A DNA stretch of 42,289 nt, from contig JASMBC010000008.1 of the NCBI GenBank assembly GCA_030754035.1, forward strand, positions 1-42,289, in the 5' to 3' direction. Position 1 is the stretch's first letter. The number at the start of each line of letters is the position of its first letter. The notes under the pieces are model-generated. The model made no database searches and was not told where the DNA came from. It was given only the letters and a program-made list of their open reading frames with translations. Both the position numbers and the translations under genes were made by a program. Below are positions 25,919 to 34,434 of the stretch, piece by piece. Source of the DNA: Arenicellales bacterium (GTDB lineage Bacteria > Pseudomonadota > Gammaproteobacteria > Arenicellales > UBA868).

Positions 25919-27994
25919 CTAATCTGTCTGGATTGCCAGATCCGCGCCGGATTGTACGCCTCTCGCCCCTTGGAGCAAAGGTAGTTCGGTCAGGCCCATT
26001 GCGGGGCGGCCGCTGGCAATAGCGGTGACCCGCCCCTCAAAAAAGACTGTGGCTGGTGAATCCGGATCATCAACGACATCCTGATCACGGGAGACGGTGA
26101 TCTGGACCTCCTTAGCCCCTGCCATAAGGGCTTTCTCCCGAGCCAGTTGGATTGCCTGGCTTTCGGCATCCAACAAGGCATCTTCGAGATGACTATGGTC
26201 TGCCGGCCCCTTTGGGCCGAATACCCGGAAGATTCCCTGCACGGGCTGGGTCACAGTGACCCGCCCACGCTGGGCAATACTACCGGCGACCGCGCCAATG
26301 GCATTAGCAACCTCTGCATGTTCAGGCAGGGCTAGTGTGATATTGAGTTGCTCGGCCGCCTTCGGGTAGTAGATCGGTGCGGGAGCGCCTACTGCCACCA
26401 GGGTGCGCCCGCGGTCCAATTGCAACGAGAATAGATCGCCGTCAATGCGACTCATCCCGGTGATCCACTCGCTGAAAAGTCGCGCGGTACGCTCGCGTTC
26501 CAAACTGTTGCGTTGATCCGGGTCGGTTGCCAGGCAGGCTGACACGAGGGATTGACAGATCACGTTGACGACATAGTCCTGCACCGTCTGACTTGGGCCT
26601 ACAGGGTCTCGTTCCTTAAATTGGCCCCAGCCGTAGACCTCGCGCATCTGCCGAGCCCAAATGATTGCGCCAAGCCGGGCAGCCGGGGTAGACCAATGGC
26701 TCATTTTCCCGAGCACATGAGCCGCATCCGTTGGGGTGAATCCACTGTATATGGCGACACCCTCGCGTACCAACCTGGCAACCGCTCGCATCAGCTCACG
26801 GTCGCTTTCGGCCGCGGCCTCCAGATCCAGCGGGCCATCGGCGAGTCGCGCCCAGGCGCCGGCCTCGGCTTTAGAGAACCTTTTACGTTGACTGGCTTCA
26901 GCGAACAGTCGAACCACGTAGCGACTGCTTCGGGCACTGGTAGAGGATCTGCTACGGCGCTCCATGGATTCGAGTATCTGAGGGAACCAATGTGCCAGTA
27001 GGCTCATAGGAATAACCCGGCGCGGACCAATCGCCAATCCGACGCCACCCTGGAAGCGGGCTTCACTGTCCCCGCCTAGACCTACGGAGAACACCCGTAC
27101 TGCGTCAATCATAGGGCGCCAATCGCCAATAACTGCGGCGTTAGCGCTCACCACCGGTTGACCGTTGCTGATGATCGCGATATCAGTGGTGGTGCCGCCC
27201 ATATCTGCAATGATGGCGTTGTCTTGTTGCTGGAGCAAAGCTGCGCCCATGACGCTTGCGGCTGGCCCGGACAGGATAGTTTCTACCGGGCGGGACAACG
27301 CAAGCTCGACACTGATCAGCGAACCGTCTCCTTTAACCATCATCAGTGGGGCAGTAATCCGGTATTCGTGCAGGGTGATCTGTATCGCTCGGATCAGTTC
27401 ATCGATATAAGGAATCAACGACGCGTTAAAGGCTACTGTCAGGGCCCGGCGTGGCGCATCCAGTTGTGAGGCCAGTTCGTGCCCACAAGTTACCGGTTTA
27501 TCGGTCAGTGAATGGACGAGATCACGTAGACGCAACTCGTGTTCGGCGTTGCGAACCCCAAACAGTCCGGAAATCCCGAAAGCGGCAACCTCATCACGCT
27601 GGGACTCGATGATCTGATGTGCCTTTTTTATATCCAGCGGTTCGCGCTCGATGCCTCCTGCATCGTGGCCCCCGCGAATCAGCGCACAATGACCCCCACG
27701 GACAATTTGATCCAGTTGCGCCTGGTTTACCTGCTGAGCGCTGTAGCCTGCCAGTAACAGGCACACGGCCGTGCCACGGCCTTCCACAATCGCATTGGTT
27801 GCAAGCGTGGTTGATAGGGAAACCAGTCGGCTTTTGGCCAGTAATTCGCGGGGAAGTTGAGCTAACACCTCGTTGATTCCGGCCGCCAACTGATGATGAG
27901 TTGTCAGCGCCTTCGCCGTACTGACCACCGACCCGGCACGATCGAGAAGTACCGCGTCGGTATAAGTGCCGCCGGTATCAATACCTAGTCGCAA
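25919..27994 (-). CDS. Hydantoinase/oxoprolinase family protein (HyuA-like)
   Basis: The 691-residue protein has the hydantoinase A architecture: an N-terminal regulatory segment (LGIDTGGTYTDAVLLD, with DTGGT at 6-10), SLSTTLATNAIVEGRG, then an actin/HSP70-like ATPase core with IIADMGGTTTDIAI near residue 270 and VGLGGDS near 305. A C-terminal region closes the protein. Related enzymes use ATP to open five-membered cyclic amides such as hydantoins or 5-oxoproline, normally with a HyuB partner or fused B domain. No HyuB is visible in this window. The start is a TTG at 27992-27994. It lies between a 3-hydroxybutyryl-CoA dehydrogenase gene (69-base gap) and the unknown gene. The substrate is unassigned. 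Confidence 0.88.
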   Translation of the reverse strand: MRLGIDTGGTYTDAVLLDRAGSVVSTAKALTTHHQLAAGINEVLAQLPRELLAKSRLVSLSTTLATNAIVEGRGTAVCLLLAGYSAQQVNQAQLDQIVRGGHCALIRGGHDAGGIEREPLDIKKAHQIIESQRDEVAAFGISGLFGVRNAEHELRLRDLVHSLTDKPVTCGHELASQLDAPRRALTVAFNASLIPYIDELIRAIQITLHEYRITAPLMMVKGDGSLISVELALSRPVETILSGPAASVMGAALLQQQDNAIIADMGGTTTDIAIISNGQPVVSANAAVIGDWRPMIDAVRVFSVGLGGDSEARFQGGVGLAIGPRRVIPMSLLAHWFPQILESMERRSRSSTSARSSRYVVRLFAEASQRKRFSKAEAGAWARLADGPLDLEAAAESDRELMRAVARLVREGVAIYSGFTPTDAAHVLGKMSHWSTPAARLGAIIWARQMREVYGWGQFKERDPVGPSQTVQDYVVNVICQSLVSACLATDPDQRNSLERERTARLFSEWITGMSRIDGDLFSLQLDRGRTLVAVGAPAPIYYPKAAEQLNITLALPEHAEVANAIGAVAGSIAQRGRVTVTQPVQGIFRVFGPKGPADHSHLEDALLDAESQAIQLAREKALMAGAKEVQITVSRDQDVVDDPDSPATVFFEGRVTAIASGRPAMGLTELPLLQGARGVQSGADLAIQTD

Positions 27995-28063
27995 GGATTC
28001 TTCATAGTTCCCCGACTGAGCGTTTGAGGTGGTAACCAGCTTGACTGTCTGCTGCCGGAAAGC

Positions 28064-28918
28064 TTACCGGCTGTAGTCGTGGAAGCCACGCCCGGTTTTA
28101 CGCCCCAGGTAACCTGCATCGACCTTCTGCTTGAGCAAAGGGCACGGCCGGAATTTAGAGTCACCAAATTCCTGATGCAACACATCCATAACCCAAAGGC
28201 AGACATCCAAGCCGATCATGTCAGCGAGAGCCAGTGGGCCCATGGGATGGGCCGCTCCGAGTTTCATTGCCGCATCGATATCCTCGGCCGTGGCGAGTCC
28301 CTCGTAGAGGATAAAAGCCGCTTCGTTAATCATTGGAACCAGCATCCGATTGACCACAAAGCCCGGGCTATCCTTGACACTGACCGGTGTCTTTCCCAGG
28401 TCCCGGGCCAGCGCATCGACTGCTGCGTAGGTCTCGTCCGAGGTCTGCATAGCCCGAATCACTTCGATCAGTGCCATCAGTGGCACCGGGTTGAAAAAAT
28501 GCATGCCGATAACGCGCTCAGCGCGGCCACTGGCAGCCGCGATCCGGGTTAACGACAGCGACGAGGTATTCGAAGCGAGGATGGCGCTTTCTTGGCAGAT
28601 CGCGTGGAGCTTTGAAAAAATTGGTATTTTGACGTCCATATTTTCACTTGCCGCCTCGACCACCAGATCACACTCCGCCATGGCTTCAATATCAGTGGTG
28701 GCCTGGATCCTTGCCAGAGCCTGGGTACAGGCCTCCTGGGTGATTTTATCTTTCTTTACCAACCGTTCCAGGCTGGAACCCAGAGCATCCAGGCCTTTTT
28801 GCACCACTTCGTCAGAGACATCCTGCATGATGACGTTGTAGCCCCGGATCGCGCAGGTTTGGGCAATACCATTACCCATAGTGCCGGCACCAATCACGCC
28901 GATATTCTTAAGACTCAT
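28064..28918 (-). CDS. 3-hydroxybutyryl-CoA dehydrogenase
   Basis: The 284-residue protein is the stand-alone, single-function 3-hydroxyacyl-CoA dehydrogenase. It has the NAD-binding [11 protein letters not shown] (7-17), [25 protein letters not shown] and the catalytic His in [25 protein letters not shown] and the C-terminal [12 protein letters not shown] and [14 protein letters not shown] complete it. It oxidises 3-hydroxybutyryl-CoA to acetoacetyl-CoA, or runs in reverse, in butyrate, PHB or beta-oxidation routes; the direction is not known. I chose the ATG at 28916-28918 because it begins the Rossmann strand; an earlier in-frame start would add 37 unrelated residues. It heads the minus-strand run with the HyuA-like gene. 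Confidence 0.93.
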   Translation of the reverse strand: MSLKNIGVIGAGTMGNGIAQTCAIRGYNVIMQDVSDEVVQKGLDALGSSLERLVKKDKITQEACTQALARIQATTDIEAMAECDLVVEAASENMDVKIPIFSKLHAICQESAILASNTSSLSLTRIAAASGRAERVIGMHFFNPVPLMALIEVIRAMQTSDETYAAVDALARDLGKTPVSVKDSPGFVVNRMLVPMINEAAFILYEGLATAEDIDAAMKLGAAHPMGPLALADMIGLDVCLWVMDVLHQEFGDSKFRPCPLLKQKVDAGYLGRKTGRGFHDYSR

Positions 28919-29061
28919 GTTTGTTGATAAGGTCCTGTGGCCAGTCAAGTTACTTTGAGGGTCGCCAAGGCTACCGCAAACCATAGCTAACGCCAAACCT
29001 GACTCTGGCCGAGGTCGCCAGGATTTCACAATCAGGCGCGTTGGGAATAGACTGACCCCTT

Positions 29062-30201
29062 ATGGACAGTGTCAGCATGATAAGAAAGCTCGTCGGGTTT
29101 GACACGGTCTCTCGTGAAAGCAACCTGCCGTTAATCGATTTCGTTCAGAATATTCTCTACGATCAGGGGATTGACTCGCGCCGGGTACCCAGTGCCGATG
29201 GGCAAAAGTCCAACCTGATTGCCACCGTTGGCCCCGAGGAAGTCGGTGGTGTCGTTCTTTCCGGCCATACCGATGTAGTTCCCGTCGATGGGCAGGATTG
29301 GGACAGCGACCCTTTTACTCTGATGCGCTCGGGTAACCGCTTGTATGGCAGGGGCAGTTGTGACATGAAGGGATTTATTGGCATCGCTTTGGCCCTGGTA
29401 CCCAAGATGGCGAACCTGCGCCGACCAATCCACTTTGCGTTGTCGTACGACGAGGAGGTAGGGTGTTTAGGTGCCCCGGATATGATAGAGGTGATTCGCC
29501 GCGAACTGCCCGAGCCGCAAGGTGTCATTGTCGGCGAGCCAACTACCATGGGTGCGGTCATTGGGCATAAGGGTATGGTCGGGCTGCGTACGGTTGTGCG
29601 TGGCTATGAAGCGCATTCCAGTCAGACTCACCGGGGCGTCAGTGCTGTGATGACCGCGGCCCGATTGGTAAGTCATCTGGAATCAGTGGCCCAAGACCTG
29701 GCCAAAAAAACACCTAGCGATAACGGGTTTGAACCCCATTACACGTCGGTGCATGTAGGGGTTATCCATGGCGGTACGGCCCTTAACATTATCTCCGGCG
29801 AATGCGAATTCATCTGGGACATCCGGAATATTCCAGGGGATGACCCACAATTGTTAATCGATGTTTTCGAGCAGTTCTGTCGGGACGAGGTCTTGCCGGG
29901 GATGCGTGCGCGGTATGAGCGTTGCGCTATTGACACCCAGGTGTTGGCAAGGAGTCCAGCCTTTGATGAGTCGGCATCGCCAATACTGAGCCTAGTGCAG
30001 TCGCTGACCGGCAGTGACGATACAGCCCGGGTAGCCTACGGCGCAGAAGCTGGGCAATACCAAGGGGCTGGATTTCCCACGGTTTTGTGTGGCCCCGGGT
30101 CGATTGACCAGGCGCACCAACCCAATGAGTTTATTGAGATGGCTGAGGTTGAATCAGGCGAGCGTTTTCTGAGCGCCCTGATCACCGAGTTGTCTCGTTA
30201 A
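29062..30201 (+). CDS. argE: Acetylornithine deacetylase
   Basis: ArgE removes the acetyl group from N-acetylornithine in arginine synthesis. The 379-residue M20-family metalloprotein shows the first metal site in VVLSGHTDVVPVDG (H about 69), GRGSCDMKGFIG with the bridging Asp, the catalytic Glu in DEEVGCLG and VGEPTTMGAVIGHKG. A dimerisation domain (about 180-295) and a C-terminal GPGSIDQAHQPNEFI with the last His follow. The length matches ArgE rather than DapE or the longer succinyl-diaminopimelate branch. The start is the ATG at 29062. It ends 17 bases before the convergent glycosyltransferase gene. Confidence 0.92.
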   Translation: MDSVSMIRKLVGFDTVSRESNLPLIDFVQNILYDQGIDSRRVPSADGQKSNLIATVGPEEVGGVVLSGHTDVVPVDGQDWDSDPFTLMRSGNRLYGRGSCDMKGFIGIALALVPKMANLRRPIHFALSYDEEVGCLGAPDMIEVIRRELPEPQGVIVGEPTTMGAVIGHKGMVGLRTVVRGYEAHSSQTHRGVSAVMTAARLVSHLESVAQDLAKKTPSDNGFEPHYTSVHVGVIHGGTALNIISGECEFIWDIRNIPGDDPQLLIDVFEQFCRDEVLPGMRARYERCAIDTQVLARSPAFDESASPILSLVQSLTGSDDTARVAYGAEAGQYQGAGFPTVLCGPGSIDQAHQPNEFIEMAEVESGERFLSALITELSR

Positions 30202-30218
30202 TCTTTGGTCGAGCCAAC

Positions 30219-31319
30219 TTAGAACATGGTACTGATTAGGCTCGCGCACTCGGTTGCTCCACCAATAACATCCGGGCGCTCAAGCCGCTCCATGGCCAGC
30301 AACTGAGGGAGTCGGTCCAGCCATTGGCCGCCAACATACTCGGCGGCTTCGAAGTCAAGACCTGGTACCTGGCCGCGCAGGAAAGTGACCAGTGGCGCCA
30401 TTTCTGGATAGTGCTCACGCACGAAGTAGCCAAAGGGAACTCCAGCTTCGAAAACTTCGGCGATGGTGCTGTATCCGACCTTGCCAATGACGATATCAGC
30501 GGCATGAATCAGGTCTGGGTGGTACATAGCGGTACGAGCTGGCAAGAAGGTGACATTGGCGTGAGTTTCAGCGCTCGTGCCGATACCTGCAACGACAAAA
30601 TCGATCCCTCGGAAATCCGAACATAGGCGTTCATGAAAAGGAAATTCAGTCGCAGTGCCGCCCATGCTGATGAAAACCAGTTTTTGGCCCCGTCCCAGCC
30701 CGAGCTTGCCGCGGGTGGTGGCGCGGTCCTGGCGTTGTCGACGAGCGACCGGCCGGGTCGTTTTTGCATGGGAAACCGGAACGCAGACGGGAGTAGTTTG
30801 AATACGCAAGTCGGCGTGGGTGAATAGGGGTGCCAGCAATTCGCTGTAGTGGCGAAGGCTTGGCGCGTGCTCTGCAAGCCCGGCGTAGATCCAGTCCCAG
30901 GTGAAATTCTCTACGAGCACCGAGGGGATGCCAGCGACTTTTGCCGCAGCAAGCCCGAGTGGGGCGATATCACTGATGACAAGTCGACACTTTAGCGCCT
31001 GAAATTGTGTCGCAAGCGCTTTGACCTCTTTAGGATCTAACGGCAGGCGCTTACTAAGCTCGATGACCGTTGCGCCAACATCTGCATTCAGGGAGTCGGT
31101 CTGTACCAGGCCGAGATCGCAGTCTGTTCTATGGTAATTGAAGTTTCCAATACTTTGGGAGAAGTACCAACGAGGGACATTAGTGAATAACTCAACCACC
31201 AAACTGGGGTCCCGATCGCGCATCGCTTCGATGACTGCGCTAGCCCGGGACGCGTGGCCAAAACCGTGCGATGAAATTACAAAAGCAACGCTTCGAGTTC
31301 GACTACCAATGTGGGTCAT
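30219..31319 (-). CDS. Glycosyltransferase-like protein related to the L-arabinokinase N-terminal domain
   Basis: The 366-residue protein has a GT-B fold pattern. Its N-terminal glycine motif, FVISSHGFGHASRASAV, resembles the start of the glycosyltransferase-like domain fused to plant L-arabinokinase. CDLGLVQTDSLNAD, KLVFISMGGTATEFP (start of the second Rossmann half, near residue 215) and the donor-site-like VIGKVGYSTIAEVFEAGVPF follow. Bacterial stand-alone members have no firm function known to me. There is no signal peptide, and no sugar kinase or nucleotide-sugar gene is adjacent. It follows gshA on the same strand with a 45-base gap, so it may be co-transcribed with it. Confidence 0.75.
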   Translation of the reverse strand: MTHIGSRTRSVAFVISSHGFGHASRASAVIEAMRDRDPSLVVELFTNVPRWYFSQSIGNFNYHRTDCDLGLVQTDSLNADVGATVIELSKRLPLDPKEVKALATQFQALKCRLVISDIAPLGLAAAKVAGIPSVLVENFTWDWIYAGLAEHAPSLRHYSELLAPLFTHADLRIQTTPVCVPVSHAKTTRPVARRQRQDRATTRGKLGLGRGQKLVFISMGGTATEFPFHERLCSDFRGIDFVVAGIGTSAETHANVTFLPARTAMYHPDLIHAADIVIGKVGYSTIAEVFEAGVPFGYFVREHYPEMAPLVTFLRGQVPGLDFEAAEYVGGQWLDRLPQLLAMERLERPDVIGGATECASLISTMF

Positions 31320-31364
31320 GGTGTTGCGCTGTCAGGGTTTGAAACACACAGCTGGTCGTTGGCG

Positions 31365-32930
31365 CTACTGCTTGAAATAGTTATCCAGAAAGCTTTCGAA
31401 GTCCATAGTGTCATCTTGCTCGGCTTGCCGTGCGCTTTGGTGAGAGTTCGCCGCTTCCCGGCGCAATAGTGTGTCTTCACCCGGATCCAAGGGATAGTTC
31501 TTGAAGTAGTTCTCATGGCTCTCGGCCTGAGCCATGGCAAATGTGAAGAAAGTGTTGTTGTGCTCCTTCATTTGCTGAAGAACCTTTGCTGAAGGGGTAT
31601 TGTCGGGATCCTCGAAGGCAATGCGGTAGTGCGATAATGATTGACAGTAGCCAGCATCGCCGTGTTGATCCATATAAGCTGCCAGCGGCTCCAGCCACTC
31701 GATAAGTTCAAGCCCACAACGCGACACGGGGCATTCATGCCCCATACCACTAGTGATTGTCAGTCCAGGGTCGCGGCCGAATTCTGCTACACGCGTTTGG
31801 GTGTCACGAAGTCTGGCAAAGTCGTCCTCGCTTAGAGGCGGACTGGGCTCCAACAAGCATGCCAGCATCATGAGATCCAGAAAACGAATTTCGTGCTCGT
31901 CAATACCGATGGGCAGAAAAGGGTTGAGGTCTAATGAGCGTAATTCGATGTATTCCACACCGTGTTCCTGCAGGGAATGGCTAGGTCGTTCACCAGAGAG
32001 GGCAACGCGTTTGGGTCGCATTGAAGCGTAATACTCATTTTCGATTTGTAGCAGCGAGTCATTCAATTGGCGATATTCACCATCCACCTTGACTCCGATC
32101 CCCTGGTAGGGTGGATAAGGCTCGGTAGTGGCGCGCACCAGTGACTCTGTGTATTCGGCCAAACTGTTCAGGCTCATATGCACCGCCTCCTGGGCTTCAC
32201 TTTGATAGCCCAGACCCGAAAGGCGCAGGCTGGTAGCATGAGGCAAATGATAACTGGCGTTGCCGAGTTTCTGCAGGTGATGTGAGCGGCCTTCCAGAAA
32301 AGTGGGGCACACGGCAGGCGAGGCGCCAAACAGGTAGGGTATCGTCCAGTCATGGCGATAGAAATTACGCATCAGGCCCAGGTACTGTTCTGACTTGAAG
32401 TCACGTAGCGGTAGGGTCGAGTTCTTGACCTCCCGATACGGGCGCCAGAAATCATCGCTGAGAGAGAAATTGAAATGGATTCCGGAAATAGTCTGCATCA
32501 ACCTGCCGTAGCGGTGGGCAAGACCTGTCCGGTAGACTGTTTTCATGCGACCTGCATTGGAATTACCATAACGGGCAATCGGGATGCTGTCTTCGCCATG
32601 CAGGATGCAAGGCATACTGTTGACCCAGAGTTTTTCCTCCCCGATATTCTGGTAGGTGAACTGATGCAGTCTCGATAGAAACTCCAGCAATGCTGGCACC
32701 TTGTCGAAGATTGGGGTGATAAATTCCAGTAGTGCTTCGGAGTAATCGGTTGTGATGTAACGGTGGCTAAGCGCTGCACCTAATGCTTCGGGGTGGGGAT
32801 GTTGCGAGATTACACCGGCGGCATCAATGCGCAGGCTTTCTTTTTCAAGCCCGCGTCGGACTGCGCCCGAGATTGGATCCATCCCGGCATGCTCGATCTT
32901 TTGCAGCGTTCGTGTTAGGTTGTTTCCCAC
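31365..32930 (-). CDS. gshA: Glutamate--cysteine ligase (GshA class I)
   Basis: GshA makes gamma-glutamylcysteine from glutamate and cysteine with ATP, the committed step of glutathione synthesis. The 521-residue protein begins with a short helix, then RRGLEKESLRI (ATP/Mg-binding glutamates) and ITTDYSEALLEFITP. It continues with GIHFNFSLSDDFW, YLFGASPAVCPTF, TSLRLSGLGY and EYIELRSLDLNPFLPIGID, all typical of the proteobacterial class. Length matches E. coli (518). The start is a GTG at 32928-32930 with AGGG upstream. The gene diverges from yjbQ with a 41-base gap. gshB is not in the window. Confidence 0.96.
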   Translation of the reverse strand: MGNNLTRTLQKIEHAGMDPISGAVRRGLEKESLRIDAAGVISQHPHPEALGAALSHRYITTDYSEALLEFITPIFDKVPALLEFLSRLHQFTYQNIGEEKLWVNSMPCILHGEDSIPIARYGNSNAGRMKTVYRTGLAHRYGRLMQTISGIHFNFSLSDDFWRPYREVKNSTLPLRDFKSEQYLGLMRNFYRHDWTIPYLFGASPAVCPTFLEGRSHHLQKLGNASYHLPHATSLRLSGLGYQSEAQEAVHMSLNSLAEYTESLVRATTEPYPPYQGIGVKVDGEYRQLNDSLLQIENEYYASMRPKRVALSGERPSHSLQEHGVEYIELRSLDLNPFLPIGIDEHEIRFLDLMMLACLLEPSPPLSEDDFARLRDTQTRVAEFGRDPGLTITSGMGHECPVSRCGLELIEWLEPLAAYMDQHGDAGYCQSLSHYRIAFEDPDNTPSAKVLQQMKEHNNTFFTFAMAQAESHENYFKNYPLDPGEDTLLRREAANSHQSARQAEQDDTMDFESFLDNYFKQ

Positions 32931-32971
32931 CTAGAGCCCTCGACAGTATGGCGTCACCGTTGGTTAATTGA

Positions 32972-33397
32972 ATGACGAAGTGGTTTCAGGAAGACCTGAG
33001 AGTGCAAACCGCTGGCCGGGAGATCCGCGACATCACACCTTTGATTGCGGAATTGATGGGTCGTTCCGGAATTATGACCGGATTGTCCAACATTTTTATC
33101 GCCCATACCAGTGCTTCCCTCATGGTAACCGAGAATGCCGATCCTGCTGTTCACCATGATCTGGAGCGGTTTATGCGGCGTACTGCTCCCGATGGCGATG
33201 CACTTTACACACATACCGATGAAGGCCCGGATGATATGTCTGCACATGTGAGAAGTGTTCTGACAGATACCAGCTTGAGTGTGCCGGTCGTTAAAGGCCG
33301 GCTCGCGCTTGGCACCTGGCAGGGCGTGTACCTTTGGGAGCACCGCGTCCGCCCCCACGTTCGACATATTGTGGTGACAATTTGGGGAGAGCAGTGA
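32972..33397 (+). CDS. yjbQ: YjbQ/UPF0047 family protein
   Basis: The 141-residue protein matches the YjbQ (UPF0047) fold: REIRDITPLIAELM, IFIAHTSASLMVTENADPAV with conserved His and Glu, HTDEGPDDMSAHV and LGTWQGVYLWEHR with the terminal Arg/His. The family forms trimers with a metal-like site. Weak thiamine-phosphate synthase activity has been reported for the E. coli protein, but the physiological role is unresolved. The start is the ATG at 32972. Its stop shares one base with the dusA start, so the two are translationally coupled. Confidence 0.92.
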   Translation: MTKWFQEDLRVQTAGREIRDITPLIAELMGRSGIMTGLSNIFIAHTSASLMVTENADPAVHHDLERFMRRTAPDGDALYTHTDEGPDDMSAHVRSVLTDTSLSVPVVKGRLALGTWQGVYLWEHRVRPHVRHIVVTIWGEQ

Positions 33398-34434
33398 TGC
33401 TGAGACAAACTCCGATATCGGACTATCACTTCTGTGTCGCACCAATGATGGACTGGACTGATCGGCATGAACGTTACTTGCTGCGATTACTGACACGCCA
33501 TGCCCGGTTGTATACCGAAATGGTGACCACCGGTGCTTTGTTGCATGGTGACAGTGCGCGTTTTCTGGCCCATGACCCGGTAGAGCACCCGCTGGCCTTG
33601 CAACTGGGTGGCAGTGAGCCCGACGCCATGGCCATGTGCGCTCAAATGGGAGAGGACGCTGGCTACAATGAGATTAATATCAACACGGGCTGTCCCTCCG
33701 ATCGAGTGCAGTCCGGGCGGTTTGGCGCCTGTCTGATGCGTGAGCCGGGCCGCGTAGCGGCGTGTGTCCGGGCGATGTCCAAGGTGATCTCGATCCCTGT
33801 CACGGTAAAATGCCGGATCGGCGTCGATTTTGACGACCGCTTCGAGCAACTGGTCAATTTTGTCGAGGTGGTCTCTAGCGCAGGCTGTACGGTCTTTATC
33901 GTGCACGCACGCAAAGCCTGGCTGTCGGGCTTGAGCCCTCGCCAGAATCGTGAAATCCCGCCTCTTGACTACCCGCGGGTGTACCAACTGAAAGCCCGGT
34001 TTCCTGAACTGACCATTGTCATTAATGGCGGTATTTCTCAATGGGATCAAGTCCAGACCCACCTCACACGAGTTGATGGAGTCATGGTAGGGCGTGAGGC
34101 TTACCAGAACCCGTATAAATTGGCGACCGTGGACCACGAGCTTTTTGGATCCACCGGTCCTGTTTTGTCACGTTGGCAGGTTCTAGAGTTGTACAAATCA
34201 TATATTCGCCGTGAACTCCAACGCGGTGTGCGTCTTAAGCATATGTCTCGTCATCTTCTGGGCCTGTTTCACGGTCAACCGGGTGCGCGAAACTGGCGTC
34301 GGACTTTGAGCGAGCGCGGAGCGCGTGCTGACGCAGGAATAGAGGTGATCGATTCAGCCGAGGCCCAAGTCCGAAAGGACAGCGACCTGCACTTTGCAAG
34401 CCAGGCGAGTCAAGCGGTATATTTTGCAGCATGA
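33397..34434 (+). CDS. dusA: tRNA-dihydrouridine(20/20a) synthase DusA
   Basis: DusA is an FMN enzyme that reduces uridine 20/20a in the tRNA D-loop. The 345-residue protein has the FMN-binding FCVAPMMDWTDRHERYL at the start, ARLYTEMVTTGALLHGD and the catalytic Cys in NINTGCPSDRVQSGRFGACLM. VTVKCRIGVD, FIVHARKAWLSGLSP and MVGREAYQNPY follow, with a helical tRNA-binding C domain. The GCPSDRVQ...FGACLM signature is specific for DusA over DusB or DusC. I chose the ATG at 33397, which has GGGGAGAG upstream and overlaps the yjbQ stop by one base. It overlaps the asmA start by 4 bases (ATGA). Confidence 0.95.
   Translation: MLRQTPISDYHFCVAPMMDWTDRHERYLLRLLTRHARLYTEMVTTGALLHGDSARFLAHDPVEHPLALQLGGSEPDAMAMCAQMGEDAGYNEININTGCPSDRVQSGRFGACLMREPGRVAACVRAMSKVISIPVTVKCRIGVDFDDRFEQLVNFVEVVSSAGCTVFIVHARKAWLSGLSPRQNREIPPLDYPRVYQLKARFPELTIVINGGISQWDQVQTHLTRVDGVMVGREAYQNPYKLATVDHELFGSTGPVLSRWQVLELYKSYIRRELQRGVRLKHMSRHLLGLFHGQPGARNWRRTLSERGARADAGIEVIDSAEAQVRKDSDLHFASQASQAVYFAA

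Noticed and set aside
33487-34137. 216-codon minus-strand frame opposite dusA
   Set aside because: DusA motifs cover the same bases on the plus strand and the antisense product is low in recognisable structure.
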